Shown here piece after piece: positions 17,208-25,736 of a stretch of DNA of 64,000 nucleotides (position 1 is its first letter; every line of letters begins with the position of its first letter). Below the pieces are notes generated by a model. That model saw only the letters and a list, made by a program, of their open reading frames with translations, was not told the origin of the DNA and made no database searches. Source of the stretch: Rufibacter roseus (GTDB lineage Bacteria > Bacteroidota > Bacteroidia > Cytophagales > Hymenobacteraceae); the NCBI RefSeq assembly GCF_001647285.1, contig NZ_LRML01000006.1:248001-312000 (forward strand), written 5' to 3'. Both the position numbers and the translations under genes were made by a program.

Positions 17208-17739
17208 GCAGCGTCTGTTCTTTTCTCCTTTACTGGCGGTTGTCCTGTTACTGCAAGGCTGTTATTCATTCTCTGGTACCAGCATTCCAGATAATGTGAA
17301 AACTATCTCCATCTCTAACTTTAGCGACGCTTCAGGAATGGGACCTGCTAATTTACAGCAGTTCGTAACAGAAGACTTTAAAGATTACTTTCAGCGCAAT
17401 ACCAATTTAAGAGTATTGCCTCAGGCGGGTGATCTACAGATTCAAGGCCAAATTATGAGCTATACCTTTAGCCCGGCAGCCATTCAACGCAACGATATTC
17501 CTACTGGTGGAAATTCAAATGTGTCAATTGACCAGGCCGGTGCCAACCGCCTGACAATTGTGGTGCAGATTAATTACACTGACACTAAAAACCCTGTGAA
17601 CAATTTTGACCAAAGCTTCTCCAGCTTTTTTGATTTTCCTCCGTCACAAGACATCAACCAAATTAGCAGAGCCCAAATTCAGAAGATCACCGAGCGAATT
17701 ATCTACAGCGTGTTCACTAAAACCGTGGCTAACTGGTAG
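17194..17739 (+). CDS. lptE: LPS-assembly lipoprotein LptE-like
   Basis: 181 residues. The frame starts with TTG at 17194, overlapping the end of the activator gene by 14 bases; no ATG precedes the signal peptide. KQRLFFSPLLAVVLLLQGC is a lipoprotein signal with lipobox LQGC. The mature part, CYSFSGTSIPDNVKTISISNF, matches the Bacteroidetes LptE family. LptE plugs the LptD barrel at the outer membrane and helps insert LPS. The overlap suggests translational coupling to the activator. Confidence 0.85.
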   Translation: MKTYKQRLFFSPLLAVVLLLQGCYSFSGTSIPDNVKTISISNFSDASGMGPANLQQFVTEDFKDYFQRNTNLRVLPQAGDLQIQGQIMSYTFSPAAIQRNDIPTGGNSNVSIDQAGANRLTIVVQINYTDTKNPVNNFDQSFSSFFDFPPSQDINQISRAQIQKITERIIYSVFTKTVANW

Positions 17740-17835
17740 AAACAGAAAAAAGCTCCTATAGTGGCTTGTAATTATTAGCCAAAAATTTATAATTTGATAT
17801 TGCCTCTTATGCTGAGGCAGTTGACCAAAGAGTTC

Positions 17836-19464
17836 ATGAACAAAGCGGCATTTTTAAATATTGTACGGCAGGTAGCCCCAATCAAAGACCAGGAAGTGGA
17901 AGACCTGGAGAAATTGGTGGTGTCTTTCCCCTATTGCCAAACCGCTCATGTTCTTTTAGCCAAAGCCGCCTATGACAGGGGCAGCATGCTTTCCACTCAA
18001 AAGCTACGCCGGGCTGCCGCGCACGTATCTAACCGTGCTTTATTAAAACGCATTGTGTACACGCCTGCTCCCGTACATGAATTGGTGGTAGTAGAAGAGG
18101 AATTATCTGAGCCTACTCCTGCCGAAACTTATGCTGTTTTAGAGCCAAATTCTGAAAAACAGTCCCAAAACGTACAGAGCCTTTTTATAGAAACTCAGGA
18201 GCCGACCATAGCTTTACTGGAAAAATCAACTGCTGAACCTGAGCCCGAGCCTGCATCTACAGAGACAGTATCTGTAGAAGTCATAGAGGAAACAGAGACG
18301 TTTGAGGCGGAAGTAGTGGAGCTGGTAGAGACGGAGCCAGAATTACCTGTTGCAGCATTACCCGCTATTGCAGAAACTGAAGTTGAATCAGAAATCAAAA
18401 ATCCTGCTGTTGTAGATTCAGATGAATCGTTTGATGATCTGCTACAGGTTTCACTTCCTGCAAGTCCTATAGCCACCGTTGCTGCCGCCTTCTCAATTGA
18501 CACAGAACCTTCTGTAGAGCACACACAGGACATAGCTGAACATGCCGAATCAGAAGAAGAAACAACTGCCCCTGCAGCAATTGTAACTGAACCAGCGCAA
18601 CCTACAGACTGCTCAGTGGGCGATGAAGCTATAGAAAGCGAATTCAAGGTCGAATCTTCTCAAGAGGAGCAAGAGCTAATTGATCTTATTCAGATAGACA
18701 GTCTTGCTACCTACTCCGCCCCTATTCCGGCAGTTGATCTGACGCACGCTGAAATTGTTTCTGAAATTTTGTCAGCTACTGAAGCTGCGAATGCGGAAGA
18801 ACCAGAGCCGTTGTCGTTCACAGCAGAGAATACAGTCGCGGAAGCGGTACAGACTGATGATACTTCTTTAGCAACTGAAGATTATGTTGTTGCTGCAGGA
18901 GAAACTGAGGCATTAGACTCTATAGAATATCAGTTCCCGATGATGCAGACCTTGGGAACACAAACTGATTCTGAGACGGCTGCGCCAGATGATCCTTATT
19001 TGGCTTTATTTGCGCAGAACAACTTAGCTTATTGGATGAACTCTAGCCGATTGGGTGAGAGCATCCAGCTGAAAGACGACCTGACCTCTGCTACTCCTTA
19101 TCACTTCCAACCTGAACTGATACTGGAGCATGTCAAAAACAACGGTTCCCCTGCCTCTGAAAAAGAACAGCCACAGGTTGCCAAGCTGGACATTCAGTTA
19201 GACATCATCAATCAGTTCCTGAAAAATACGCCTAGGCGTAAAACATTGGCCAATGTGCAGCAGAACAATGCGCCCCAAGAAGATCTTTCTGCTAAAAGCT
19301 CTAAAATAAAGAAGAACCTGGCTTCAGAGAACCTTGCCCATATCTTCATAAAACAAGGAAAAATCAAAAAAGCTGTTAAAATTTATGAGCAGCTCATAGT
19401 AAAGTTTCCCGAAAAAAAGAGTTACTTTGCACAACAAATTGAAAAATTAAGAAACGAACCCTAG
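17836..19464 (+). CDS. Acidic low-complexity protein with N-terminal conserved segment and C-terminal TPR
   Basis: 542 residues from the ATG at 17836; an in-frame ATG at 17794 is less likely because a TTTG-containing -7-like sequence lies right at it. The N-terminal ~75 residues (AFLNIVRQ...LEKLVVSFPYCQTAHVLLAKAAYD) are a conserved Bacteroidetes segment. Residues ~90-400 are a very long Glu/Thr/Ala/Val-rich acidic stretch. The end (ENLAHIFIKQGKIKKAVKIYEQLIVKFPEKKSYFAQQIEKL) is a TPR-like helical pair. There is no signal peptide, so it is probably cytoplasmic. Its place between lptE and secG, one base before the secG start, suggests an envelope or secretion link, but the function is unknown. 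Confidence 0.65.
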   Translation: MNKAAFLNIVRQVAPIKDQEVEDLEKLVVSFPYCQTAHVLLAKAAYDRGSMLSTQKLRRAAAHVSNRALLKRIVYTPAPVHELVVVEEELSEPTPAETYAVLEPNSEKQSQNVQSLFIETQEPTIALLEKSTAEPEPEPASTETVSVEVIEETETFEAEVVELVETEPELPVAALPAIAETEVESEIKNPAVVDSDESFDDLLQVSLPASPIATVAAAFSIDTEPSVEHTQDIAEHAESEEETTAPAAIVTEPAQPTDCSVGDEAIESEFKVESSQEEQELIDLIQIDSLATYSAPIPAVDLTHAEIVSEILSATEAANAEEPEPLSFTAENTVAEAVQTDDTSLATEDYVVAAGETEALDSIEYQFPMMQTLGTQTDSETAAPDDPYLALFAQNNLAYWMNSSRLGESIQLKDDLTSATPYHFQPELILEHVKNNGSPASEKEQPQVAKLDIQLDIINQFLKNTPRRKTLANVQQNNAPQEDLSAKSSKIKKNLASENLAHIFIKQGKIKKAVKIYEQLIVKFPEKKSYFAQQIEKLRNEP

Positions 19465-19465
19465 T

Positions 19466-19846
19466 ATGTACATTGCTCTGATTAGCGTCATCCTTTTCCT
19501 TTGCGTGCTGTTGGTATTGGTAGTTTTATCCCAAAACTCTAAAGGCGGCGGATTATCTAGCCAATTTGGCGGTGGCGGCACCAGCCAATTAATGGGCGTG
19601 AAACGTACCGGTGACCTTCTTGAAAAACTTACCTGGGGCTTTGCTTTCGGTATCATTATCTTAAGCCTTAGCTCCCACATGATTGTTTCTAATGGCGCCG
19701 GTGAAGAAAGACGCAGCGTAAATGAGCAGCGTACTTCAGCAGCTCCTGCTCCTGCAGCAGTTCCCCCAGCTTCTATACCACAAGAAGGTGGCAGCGAGGC
19801 ACCAGCCATCACTCCGGCTCCGGCCGCTGATTCAGCCAACCAGTAA
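19466..19846 (+). CDS. secG: Preprotein translocase subunit SecG
   Basis: 126 residues with two membrane helices (~3-22 and ~53-75) separated by the typical LSQNSKGGGLSSQFGGGGTSQLMGVKRTGDLLEK loop. It belongs to the SecYEG inner-membrane channel. The C-terminal ~45 residues are an Ala/Pro/Ser-rich tail, longer than in proteobacteria. The start is one base after the preceding stop (TAG-T-ATG), so translation is coupled. Confidence 0.92.
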   Translation: MYIALISVILFLCVLLVLVVLSQNSKGGGLSSQFGGGGTSQLMGVKRTGDLLEKLTWGFAFGIIILSLSSHMIVSNGAGEERRSVNEQRTSAAPAPAAVPPASIPQEGGSEAPAITPAPAADSANQ

Positions 19847-19872
19847 TCAAACCTGATACTAAACCCAATACG

Positions 19873-19907
19873 AAATCCGAACTTTAACCAGTTCGGATTT
19901 CTTTTTT
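19873..19907 (+). terminator. Intrinsic terminator after secG
   Basis: AAATCCGAACT, loop of 6, AGTTCGGATTT, then CTTTTTTT. Confidence 0.9.
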
Positions 19908-19917
19908 TATACCCTTT

Positions 19918-19956
19918 CTGTTTTTGCCTTAGTTTCTAAAAAACGAGCCAAAAACA
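19918..19956. repeat. Dispersed palindromic repeat copy
   Basis: CTGTTTTTGCCTTAG...ACGAGCCAAAAAC, a member of the approximately 40-bp palindrome family. The 317-bp secG-groES gap (19847-20163) holds the terminator, this repeat and the sigma-54 promoter. I see no gene and no CIRCE heat-shock operator. Confidence 0.5.
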
Positions 19957-20075
19957 AACCGGCAGCCAAAAGACACTGCCATTTTTAAGCAGTCTTTAGC
20001 AGAGTCTGTCAGTACAATTGAAATCTTGGCAGAGTAGAAGGCGTCAAAATAAGGCAAGTTGTCAGAGTTAAGTAC

Positions 20076-20093
20076 TTGGCACAAGAATCGCTA
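20076..20093 (+). promoter_or_regulatory. Candidate sigma-54 (-24/-12) promoter of groESL
   Basis: TTGGCACAAGAATCGCTA has GG and GC separated by exactly ten bases. It matches the consensus TGGCACR-N4-TTGCW except for one base (TCGCT). The predicted start is ~12 bases downstream, leaving about 60 bases of leader before the groES ATG at 20164. A sigma-54 activator gene is encoded 2.9 kb upstream. This is inference from motif match only. Confidence 0.55.
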
Positions 20094-20163
20094 TCTGCCT
20101 TACGTCCTCGGTCAAAGTTGGCCGGACACTATCGTTAACTTAATCAAATCTTATAACAAACCT

Positions 20164-20454
20164 ATGGCCTTAAATCTAAAACCATTGGCAGACAGAGTAA
20201 TCGTGTTACCTGCTGCGGCTGAAGAAAAAACCAAGTCTGGTATCATCATCCCGGATACTGCCAAAGAAAAACCACAACGCGGCGAAGTTGTTGCCGTTGG
20301 AGAAGGCAAAATCTCCGATCAAGGTGTTTTAGTAAAGTCACAGTTGAAAGTTGGCGACCAGGTATTGTACGGCAAATACGCCGGTACTGAAATCAATTTG
20401 GAAGGCGAAGACTACCTGATCATGCGTGAGTCTGACATCCTGGCGGTTCTTTAA
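20164..20454 (+). CDS. groES: Co-chaperonin GroES
   Basis: 96 residues from [16 protein letters not shown]. The open frame runs further upstream to 20059, but those residues are not GroES-like and overlap the promoter. Family marks: LADRVIV at the start, [25 protein letters not shown] (the mobile loop that docks on GroEL), and [13 protein letters not shown] at the end. It caps the GroEL cavity. It lies 48 bases before groEL on the same transcript. Confidence 0.97.
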   Translation: MALNLKPLADRVIVLPAAAEEKTKSGIIIPDTAKEKPQRGEVVAVGEGKISDQGVLVKSQLKVGDQVLYGKYAGTEINLEGEDYLIMRESDILAVL

Positions 20455-20502
20455 TCCTTCATTTTAAATTTAAACTTCAACCATAATCTATTTTAAGAAA
20501 CT

Positions 20503-22146
20503 ATGGCATCTAAAAACATTTCTTTCGACGTAGAAGCGCGCAATAAGATTAAAAAAGGCGTGGACACTCTGGCAAATGCCGTGAAAGTAACCTTAGGCCC
20601 TAAAGGCCGCAACGTAGTAATTGATAAAAAATTCGGTGCTCCTACCATCACCAAAGATGGTGTGACTGTTGCCAAAGAAATTGAATTAAAAGACGCCGTG
20701 GAGAACATGGGCGCGCAGCTGGTGAAAGAGGTTGCCTCTAAAACGGCTGACTCTGCCGGTGACGGTACTACTACTGCCACTGTGTTAGCACAGGCTATCT
20801 ACGGTGCCGGTTCTAAAAACGTAGCCGCCGGTGCCAACCCAATGGACCTGAAGCGCGGTATAGACAAAGCCGTAGCTAAAGTGGTTGAAAACCTGAAAGC
20901 TCAGTCAAAGAAAATTGAGAACTCTTCAGAAATAGCTCAGGTAGGTACTATCTCTGCCAACAATGACACTGAGATCGGACAAATGATTGCCGATGCCATG
21001 GACAAAGTGGGGAAAGATGGTGTGATCACGGTAGAAGAGGCTAAAGGTACTGAAACTGAAGTGAAGACTGTAGAAGGTATGCAGTTTGACCGCGGTTACC
21101 TGTCTCCTTACTTCGTGACTAACCCAGAGAAAATGGAAGCGGAGTTTGACAACCCTTACATCCTGATCTACGACAAGAAAGTTTCTACCATGAAAGAATT
21201 GCTTCCGGTATTGGAGCAAGTGGTACAAACTGGAAAGCCGCTGGTAATCATCTCTGAAGATGTAGACGGCGAAGCCCTTGCTACCTTAGTAGTAAACAAA
21301 TTGCGTGGTTCCTTGAAAATTGCCGCTGTAAAAGCTCCAGGTTTCGGTGACCGCAGAAAAGCTATGTTGGAAGACATCGCTATATTGACTGGCGGTACTG
21401 TTATCTCTGAAGAGCGTGGCTACAAACTGGACAACGCTACTTTAGAGTACCTTGGCCAAGCTGAGCGCGTGATCATTGACAAAGACAACACCACTATCGT
21501 GAACGGACGTGGTGAGAAAGACGCAATTGTTGCCCGTGTAAACGAGATCAAAGCGCAGGTTGAGAAAACTACTTCTGACTACGACAAAGAAAAACTGCAA
21601 GAGCGTTTGGCTAAATTGTCTGGCGGTGTGGCTATCCTTTACATTGGTGCTACGACTGAGGTAGAAATGAAAGAGAAGAAAGACCGTGTTGATGATGCCT
21701 TGCATGCTACCAGAGCTGCTGTTGAAGAAGGTATTGTTGCCGGTGGTGGTGTAGCCTTAATTCGTGCTATTGACGCGCTTGACAAAGTTGACACCCGCAA
21801 CGAAGATGAGAAAACAGGTGTGCAGATCATCCGCACAGCTCTAGAGGCTCCTCTTAGAACTATTGTAGCCAACGCTGGAGGCGAAGGTTCAGTGGTTGTA
21901 AACGAAGTACGTGCCGGAAAAGCTGACTTCGGCTACAACGCCCGCGACGACAAGTTTGAAAACATGTTTGCCGCTGGTATCATTGACCCAACTAAAGTTA
22001 CTCGCATGGCTTTAGAGAATGCCGCTTCCGTAGCTGCCTTGTTATTGACTACTGAGTGTGTCATTTCTGATGAACCAGAAGAAGGTGGCGCTGCCGCTGG
22101 CGCTGGTATGCCAGGTGGCATGGGTGGTATGGGTGGCATGATGTAA
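20503..22146 (+). CDS. groL: Chaperonin GroEL
   Basis: 547 residues, the usual length. Seen: the ATP-binding [12 protein letters not shown] near residue 86, [18 protein letters not shown] near 112, [18 protein letters not shown] near 405, and the Gly/Met-rich tail ending GGMGGMM. It folds proteins in the cytoplasm with GroES. Codon use looks adapted for high expression (few rare codons). A strong terminator follows. Confidence 0.98.
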   Translation: MASKNISFDVEARNKIKKGVDTLANAVKVTLGPKGRNVVIDKKFGAPTITKDGVTVAKEIELKDAVENMGAQLVKEVASKTADSAGDGTTTATVLAQAIYGAGSKNVAAGANPMDLKRGIDKAVAKVVENLKAQSKKIENSSEIAQVGTISANNDTEIGQMIADAMDKVGKDGVITVEEAKGTETEVKTVEGMQFDRGYLSPYFVTNPEKMEAEFDNPYILIYDKKVSTMKELLPVLEQVVQTGKPLVIISEDVDGEALATLVVNKLRGSLKIAAVKAPGFGDRRKAMLEDIAILTGGTVISEERGYKLDNATLEYLGQAERVIIDKDNTTIVNGRGEKDAIVARVNEIKAQVEKTTSDYDKEKLQERLAKLSGGVAILYIGATTEVEMKEKKDRVDDALHATRAAVEEGIVAGGGVALIRAIDALDKVDTRNEDEKTGVQIIRTALEAPLRTIVANAGGEGSVVVNEVRAGKADFGYNARDDKFENMFAAGIIDPTKVTRMALENAASVAALLLTTECVISDEPEEGGAAAGAGMPGGMGGMGGMM

Positions 22147-22170
22147 TCAGCCCATAGCTTATACCATAAA

Positions 22171-22204
22171 AAAAGCCCCGGCTACTATAGCCGGGGCTTT
22201 TCTT
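22171..22204 (+). terminator. Intrinsic terminator after groEL
   Basis: AAAAGCCCCGGCTA, loop CTA, TAGCCGGGGCTTTTC. Nearly perfect 13-bp stem, A- and T-flanked. Confidence 0.92.
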
Positions 22205-22211
22205 TTGGTAT

Positions 22212-22249
22212 CTGTTTTTAGCTTAGTTTATTAAAATGAGGCCAAAAAC
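22212..22249. repeat. Dispersed palindromic repeat copy
   Basis: CTGTTTTTAGCTTAG...ATGAGGCCAAAAAC. It touches the stop codon of the lipoprotein gene that begins at 22250 and may serve as its terminator. Confidence 0.5.
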
Positions 22250-22840
22250 CTATTTCTCATTTTTGATTAAGATATTGATTTCATGGGGGGCAGTTTCATC
22301 TCCTCCAAAATATGGGTAAAGCTGGTATCCTACTCCTTCCCCGTCACAGCCTCGCGGCTGTTCAACTTTCTGGTTGCCTACTTGAAAAACATACTTGTTG
22401 TCTTCCAGTTTAATTTCGCAGGTGTACCACTTGTCTAAATCAACTGCAGAGACAAGTTTAGAAGAATTAACACCATTGGCGTAAGAGTACGCATGTAATT
22501 CTAATTTGCCTTGGTACCATCTCCACCCAAAACGGGCACTGTTGGTATGGTGAAAGCTGTTGCAATCCGCCATACCATAAAGCTTGTTTATGTCAGCCTG
22601 ATTATTTGGGTCTTTGGTGCTGTATTTAGCCGTCTTATCAAATTTTACTGAAAATTTAATTTTGTTCGTTTTCAGCGGCTTGAAAGGATTGGTGGTTTCA
22701 TGGGCACCAGACTTGATAGTGTATTGCGTTTCTTCCTGAGTTACGGCTTCTGTAGAAGGAATTAAATCTTCTACGGAGCAAGACGCAAAAAGACCAGCCA
22801 CTACCAATAAAATTGGGAGCTTTTTGTAAAAGGGTTGCAT
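22250..22840 (-). CDS. Lipoprotein of unknown function
   Basis: 196 residues with signal MQPFYKKLPILLVVAGLFASC and lipobox FASC, so an outer- or inner-membrane lipoprotein. The body is rich in Lys, Tyr and Trp; blocks such as FHHTNSARFGWRWYQGKLELHAYSYANG and KWYTCEIKLEDNKYVFQVG look like a beta-sandwich (laminin-G / lyase-like) fold. I do not recognise the family. It is convergent with groEL and alone; the 113-bp spacer upstream shows no clear promoter. Confidence 0.6.
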   Translation of the reverse strand: MQPFYKKLPILLVVAGLFASCSVEDLIPSTEAVTQEETQYTIKSGAHETTNPFKPLKTNKIKFSVKFDKTAKYSTKDPNNQADINKLYGMADCNSFHHTNSARFGWRWYQGKLELHAYSYANGVNSSKLVSAVDLDKWYTCEIKLEDNKYVFQVGNQKVEQPRGCDGEGVGYQLYPYFGGDETAPHEINILIKNEK

Positions 22841-22953
22841 TGGTGTAAAGGGTTTAGTATCTTAAAATTAGTCATTCAATACATTCCCTCAAAACGCAAA
22901 ACGCTTTTTATCAATAAATTAAAACAACTCCCTCGTTAAATAACATAATAATT

Positions 22954-23802
22954 TTAATCGGCATGACCGTGTATAGGCTCATAGCATAAATTGTACAAAT
23001 CTTCCATGGTGCCGTTGAACACATTGAGATCAAGGTTTCCCTTTACCCCTTTCAACTTGCCTTTGTCGGTATGCTGCCAGAACAACCAGTTTCGTTTTTC
23101 TATTTTATGGCTTTTCTCAGGCGTATAATGGGCAATCCAGAGGGGGTAATGATCGAAATGGCCCGCTAAATGCTTCTCATAGAAAGCATAGTTGGTATAG
23201 ATAATCGGTTTCAGCTCATACTTTTCCTCCACCATATCAAGCCAAATCTGCACCCCTTCTCTTATCTTCTCATCAGACTGATGATTCGTCACCTCCACAT
23301 CCAGAACCGGCGGCAGGTCGCCCGCTTCCAGTTTTACTCTGTTAAGAAAATTAAGAGCCTGGCCTTTAGCGTCACGCGCTGGCAGAAAGAAATGATATGC
23401 CCCTCTTAGCACATCATGTTTTTTAGCCTGATTCCAGTGCTTATTAAAATATCGGTCATGATGGGTAACGCCCTCGGTGGCTTTGATAAAAGAAAAAACA
23501 ATGTTCTGCTGCTTTACTTCTTGCCAATCAATTTCACGGTTATGGTGCGATACATCTAAACCTATGATATCGTACCCTTTTGGGCTGAAGGTTGTAAGGG
23601 AATTTGTGTTGGTGGCCTCTTCTACTTTGTGGCGTAAAAAAGCTAATCTACCCCCAGTCTTGTAGTACTCAATACCAAGTACAAGAAAGAAAAAGCCTAC
23701 TATACCCAATGCCAATGGCTTCCAGGCAAGTGGAGAGCTTTGGTTGGGTAAGCCTTTGCGAGGGGCAGTTTTTCTTGCTTTAGGTACGGCGCGCGATGCC
23801 AC
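22954..23802 (-). CDS. Glycoside hydrolase family 25 lysozyme-like protein
   Basis: 282 residues. A Lys/Arg-rich start is followed by one membrane helix (~28-46), so it is anchored with the enzyme domain outside the cytoplasm. The GH25 domain starts at YDIIGLDVSHHNREIDW and has FIKATEG, YHFF and PPVLDVEV (the paired acidic residues of the active site), then PLWIAHY and FWQHT near the end. It should cut the MurNAc-GlcNAc bond of peptidoglycan. It lies downstream of the peptide transporter but behind that gene's terminator. Confidence 0.85.
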   Translation of the reverse strand: MASRAVPKARKTAPRKGLPNQSSPLAWKPLALGIVGFFFLVLGIEYYKTGGRLAFLRHKVEEATNTNSLTTFSPKGYDIIGLDVSHHNREIDWQEVKQQNIVFSFIKATEGVTHHDRYFNKHWNQAKKHDVLRGAYHFFLPARDAKGQALNFLNRVKLEAGDLPPVLDVEVTNHQSDEKIREGVQIWLDMVEEKYELKPIIYTNYAFYEKHLAGHFDHYPLWIAHYTPEKSHKIEKRNWLFWQHTDKGKLKGVKGNLDLNVFNGTMEDLYNLCYEPIHGHAD

Positions 23803-23894
23803 AATGGTAATAATTTAAAAATTTAATCAGCTTCAGAGCAAAGTATAATCAAATTTACGGCTTCTTTTCGGCATGAAGAACAGGCAGGGCAAAA

Positions 23895-23923
23895 AAAAGC
23901 CCCTGCAAATTGCAGGGGCTTTT
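23895..23923 (-). terminator. Intrinsic terminator after the peptide transporter
   Basis: AAAAGCCCCTGCAA / TTGCAGGGGCTTTT hairpin. On the minus strand it runs into eight Ts. Confidence 0.9.
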
Positions 23924-23941
23924 CTATAGTGATAAGCTAAT

Positions 23942-25525
23942 TTACTGTATACCGTGCATTTTCTTTTTCAACGTACCGTTCAACGCCAGCATTATAATGG
24001 CCGCCAAAATGGGCAGTGCCGTGAAAATAAAGAAGAAGATAGAGATGGAATATTGCTCCGTAATTTTATCAATGAATGAACCTGTCAAACCAGCCAAATA
24101 ATTTGCAATAAAGTTAGCTACAAACCATATTCCAAACATCAAACCTACCAACCTTACAGGAGACAACTTGCTTACGTAAGACAAGCCAACCGGAGAAACG
24201 CAAAGTTCTCCTAATGTATGGAACAGGTAAGCCAGAATTAACCAAACCATACTCACAGAAGCAGTTTTTGCGCCCTGAGGAATTGCAAGTCCTCCATAAG
24301 CTAAGATACCAAATCCTACTCCTAATAAAATTAGACCAAGAGCAAACTTTACTGGCGCAGAAGGATTAAGCTTGCTTTCCCAAATTTTTGAAAATATTGG
24401 CGCCAGAGAAATTATAAAAAAAGAGTTCAATATCTGGAACCATGAAGCTGGTACTTCAGTGGCATCCGCGGCAAACTCGCGTCTCAGCATCCAAACAATA
24501 ATTCCCCAGATTATCAAAAAGCTGGTACCTAAAAACAAGTTTGAGTAAGGAATTTTTTTAAAGGTATCCTTAAAAAGGTTAGCTAGCACATAGGTAAGAA
24601 TAAGCATAGGCACTACTACCAGTACAGCATTTACCCATTTAAATATTGTGGCGCTATCGCCTTCAAGTAACCGGTTTGTGTAATCCTTGGCAAAAATTGT
24701 CATGGAACCACCCGCCTGCTCAAAGGCCATCCAGAAGAATATAGTAAAGAATGCAAGTACCATTATTACTATGATTCTGTCGCGTACAACATAGCTTGGT
24801 ACATCTTCCTCTGCCTCTTTTGCCTTGGCTGCTTCTCTTGACTCTTTAGTAGGAACTAACCCTATTGAACCAAAAATATTTTTTGAGAAAGCAAATTGTA
24901 ACATGCCAAACAGCATGAAAATACCCGCTAAGCCGAAGCCATAGCTCCAGCCTATTTTTTCCCCAATGTACCCGCACAACAGAATACCCAAAAAGGCACC
25001 TGAATTGATGCCCATGTAGAAGATAGTATAAGCAGCGTCTTTCTTTTCGGGTCTGTTGGTATAAAGTTGACCTACCATTGAAGAAATATTTGGCTTAAAT
25101 AACCCATTCCCTAAAATGATAAGTGCCAGCCCCGTATAGAAAAGAGGCTCTGTTTCAAAAGCCATACTGGCATGACCCAGAGTCATGAGAAGAGCACCTA
25201 AGATGATTGCTTTTCTATATCCTAAAAATTTATCTGCTAATAACCCACCAAAAATCGGGGTTAAATATACTAGGGCAGTGTAAATACCGTACAAATGAAC
25301 TGCATCCTTGTTTTCCCAGCCCCATCCTCCATTTACTAAAGAAGAAGTAAGAAAGAGCACAAAAAGCGCTCTCATGCCGTAGTAACTGAAACGCTCCCAC
25401 ATTTCTGTAAAGAACAGTACAAACAAGCCACTTGGGTGCTTTCCGCTTATATCATTGGTCTGTGCACCATACGGAATGTTATGCTTGCTCACCTGATCAC
25501 TCAGCGGGTCATCTTTATAAGACAT
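23942..25525 (-). CDS. POT/PTR2-family proton-dependent peptide transporter
   Basis: 527 residues with 12-14 membrane helices. Family marks: EMWERFSYYGMRALFVLFLT near residue 42 (the ExxERFxYYG proton-coupling motif), the YLTPIFGGLLADKFLGYRKAI loop, and FYMGINSGAFLGILLCGYIGE. It imports di- and tripeptides at the inner membrane. It is a single gene, divergent from pckA, closed by its own terminator. Confidence 0.93.
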   Translation of the reverse strand: MSYKDDPLSDQVSKHNIPYGAQTNDISGKHPSGLFVLFFTEMWERFSYYGMRALFVLFLTSSLVNGGWGWENKDAVHLYGIYTALVYLTPIFGGLLADKFLGYRKAIILGALLMTLGHASMAFETEPLFYTGLALIILGNGLFKPNISSMVGQLYTNRPEKKDAAYTIFYMGINSGAFLGILLCGYIGEKIGWSYGFGLAGIFMLFGMLQFAFSKNIFGSIGLVPTKESREAAKAKEAEEDVPSYVVRDRIIVIMVLAFFTIFFWMAFEQAGGSMTIFAKDYTNRLLEGDSATIFKWVNAVLVVVPMLILTYVLANLFKDTFKKIPYSNLFLGTSFLIIWGIIVWMLRREFAADATEVPASWFQILNSFFIISLAPIFSKIWESKLNPSAPVKFALGLILLGVGFGILAYGGLAIPQGAKTASVSMVWLILAYLFHTLGELCVSPVGLSYVSKLSPVRLVGLMFGIWFVANFIANYLAGLTGSFIDKITEQYSISIFFFIFTALPILAAIIMLALNGTLKKKMHGIQ

Positions 25526-25736
25526 AAAAGTTTTGGTTGTATTTGGTTAGTTGTGTAACAAAGAGGGTAAATATACCATATCTAACATACACACACAAGA
25601 AAATGAAGTAGTCGGGAAAGAACAGAAATAAAGTTTTGAAATAAATACATAACAATCGTTAGTTTTTTATACTTTTATCAATCTAAGTTCTTTAATAGAA
25701 TTCATTATTAAGGATTTATTAATTAAACATTTCTTT

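Noticed and set aside
19847-20163. CIRCE heat-shock operator before groES
   Set aside because: No TTAGCACTC-N9-GAGTGCTAA or close variant was found there.
20059-20163. Longer GroES start
   Set aside because: The 35 extra residues are unlike GroES and overlap the candidate promoter and leader.
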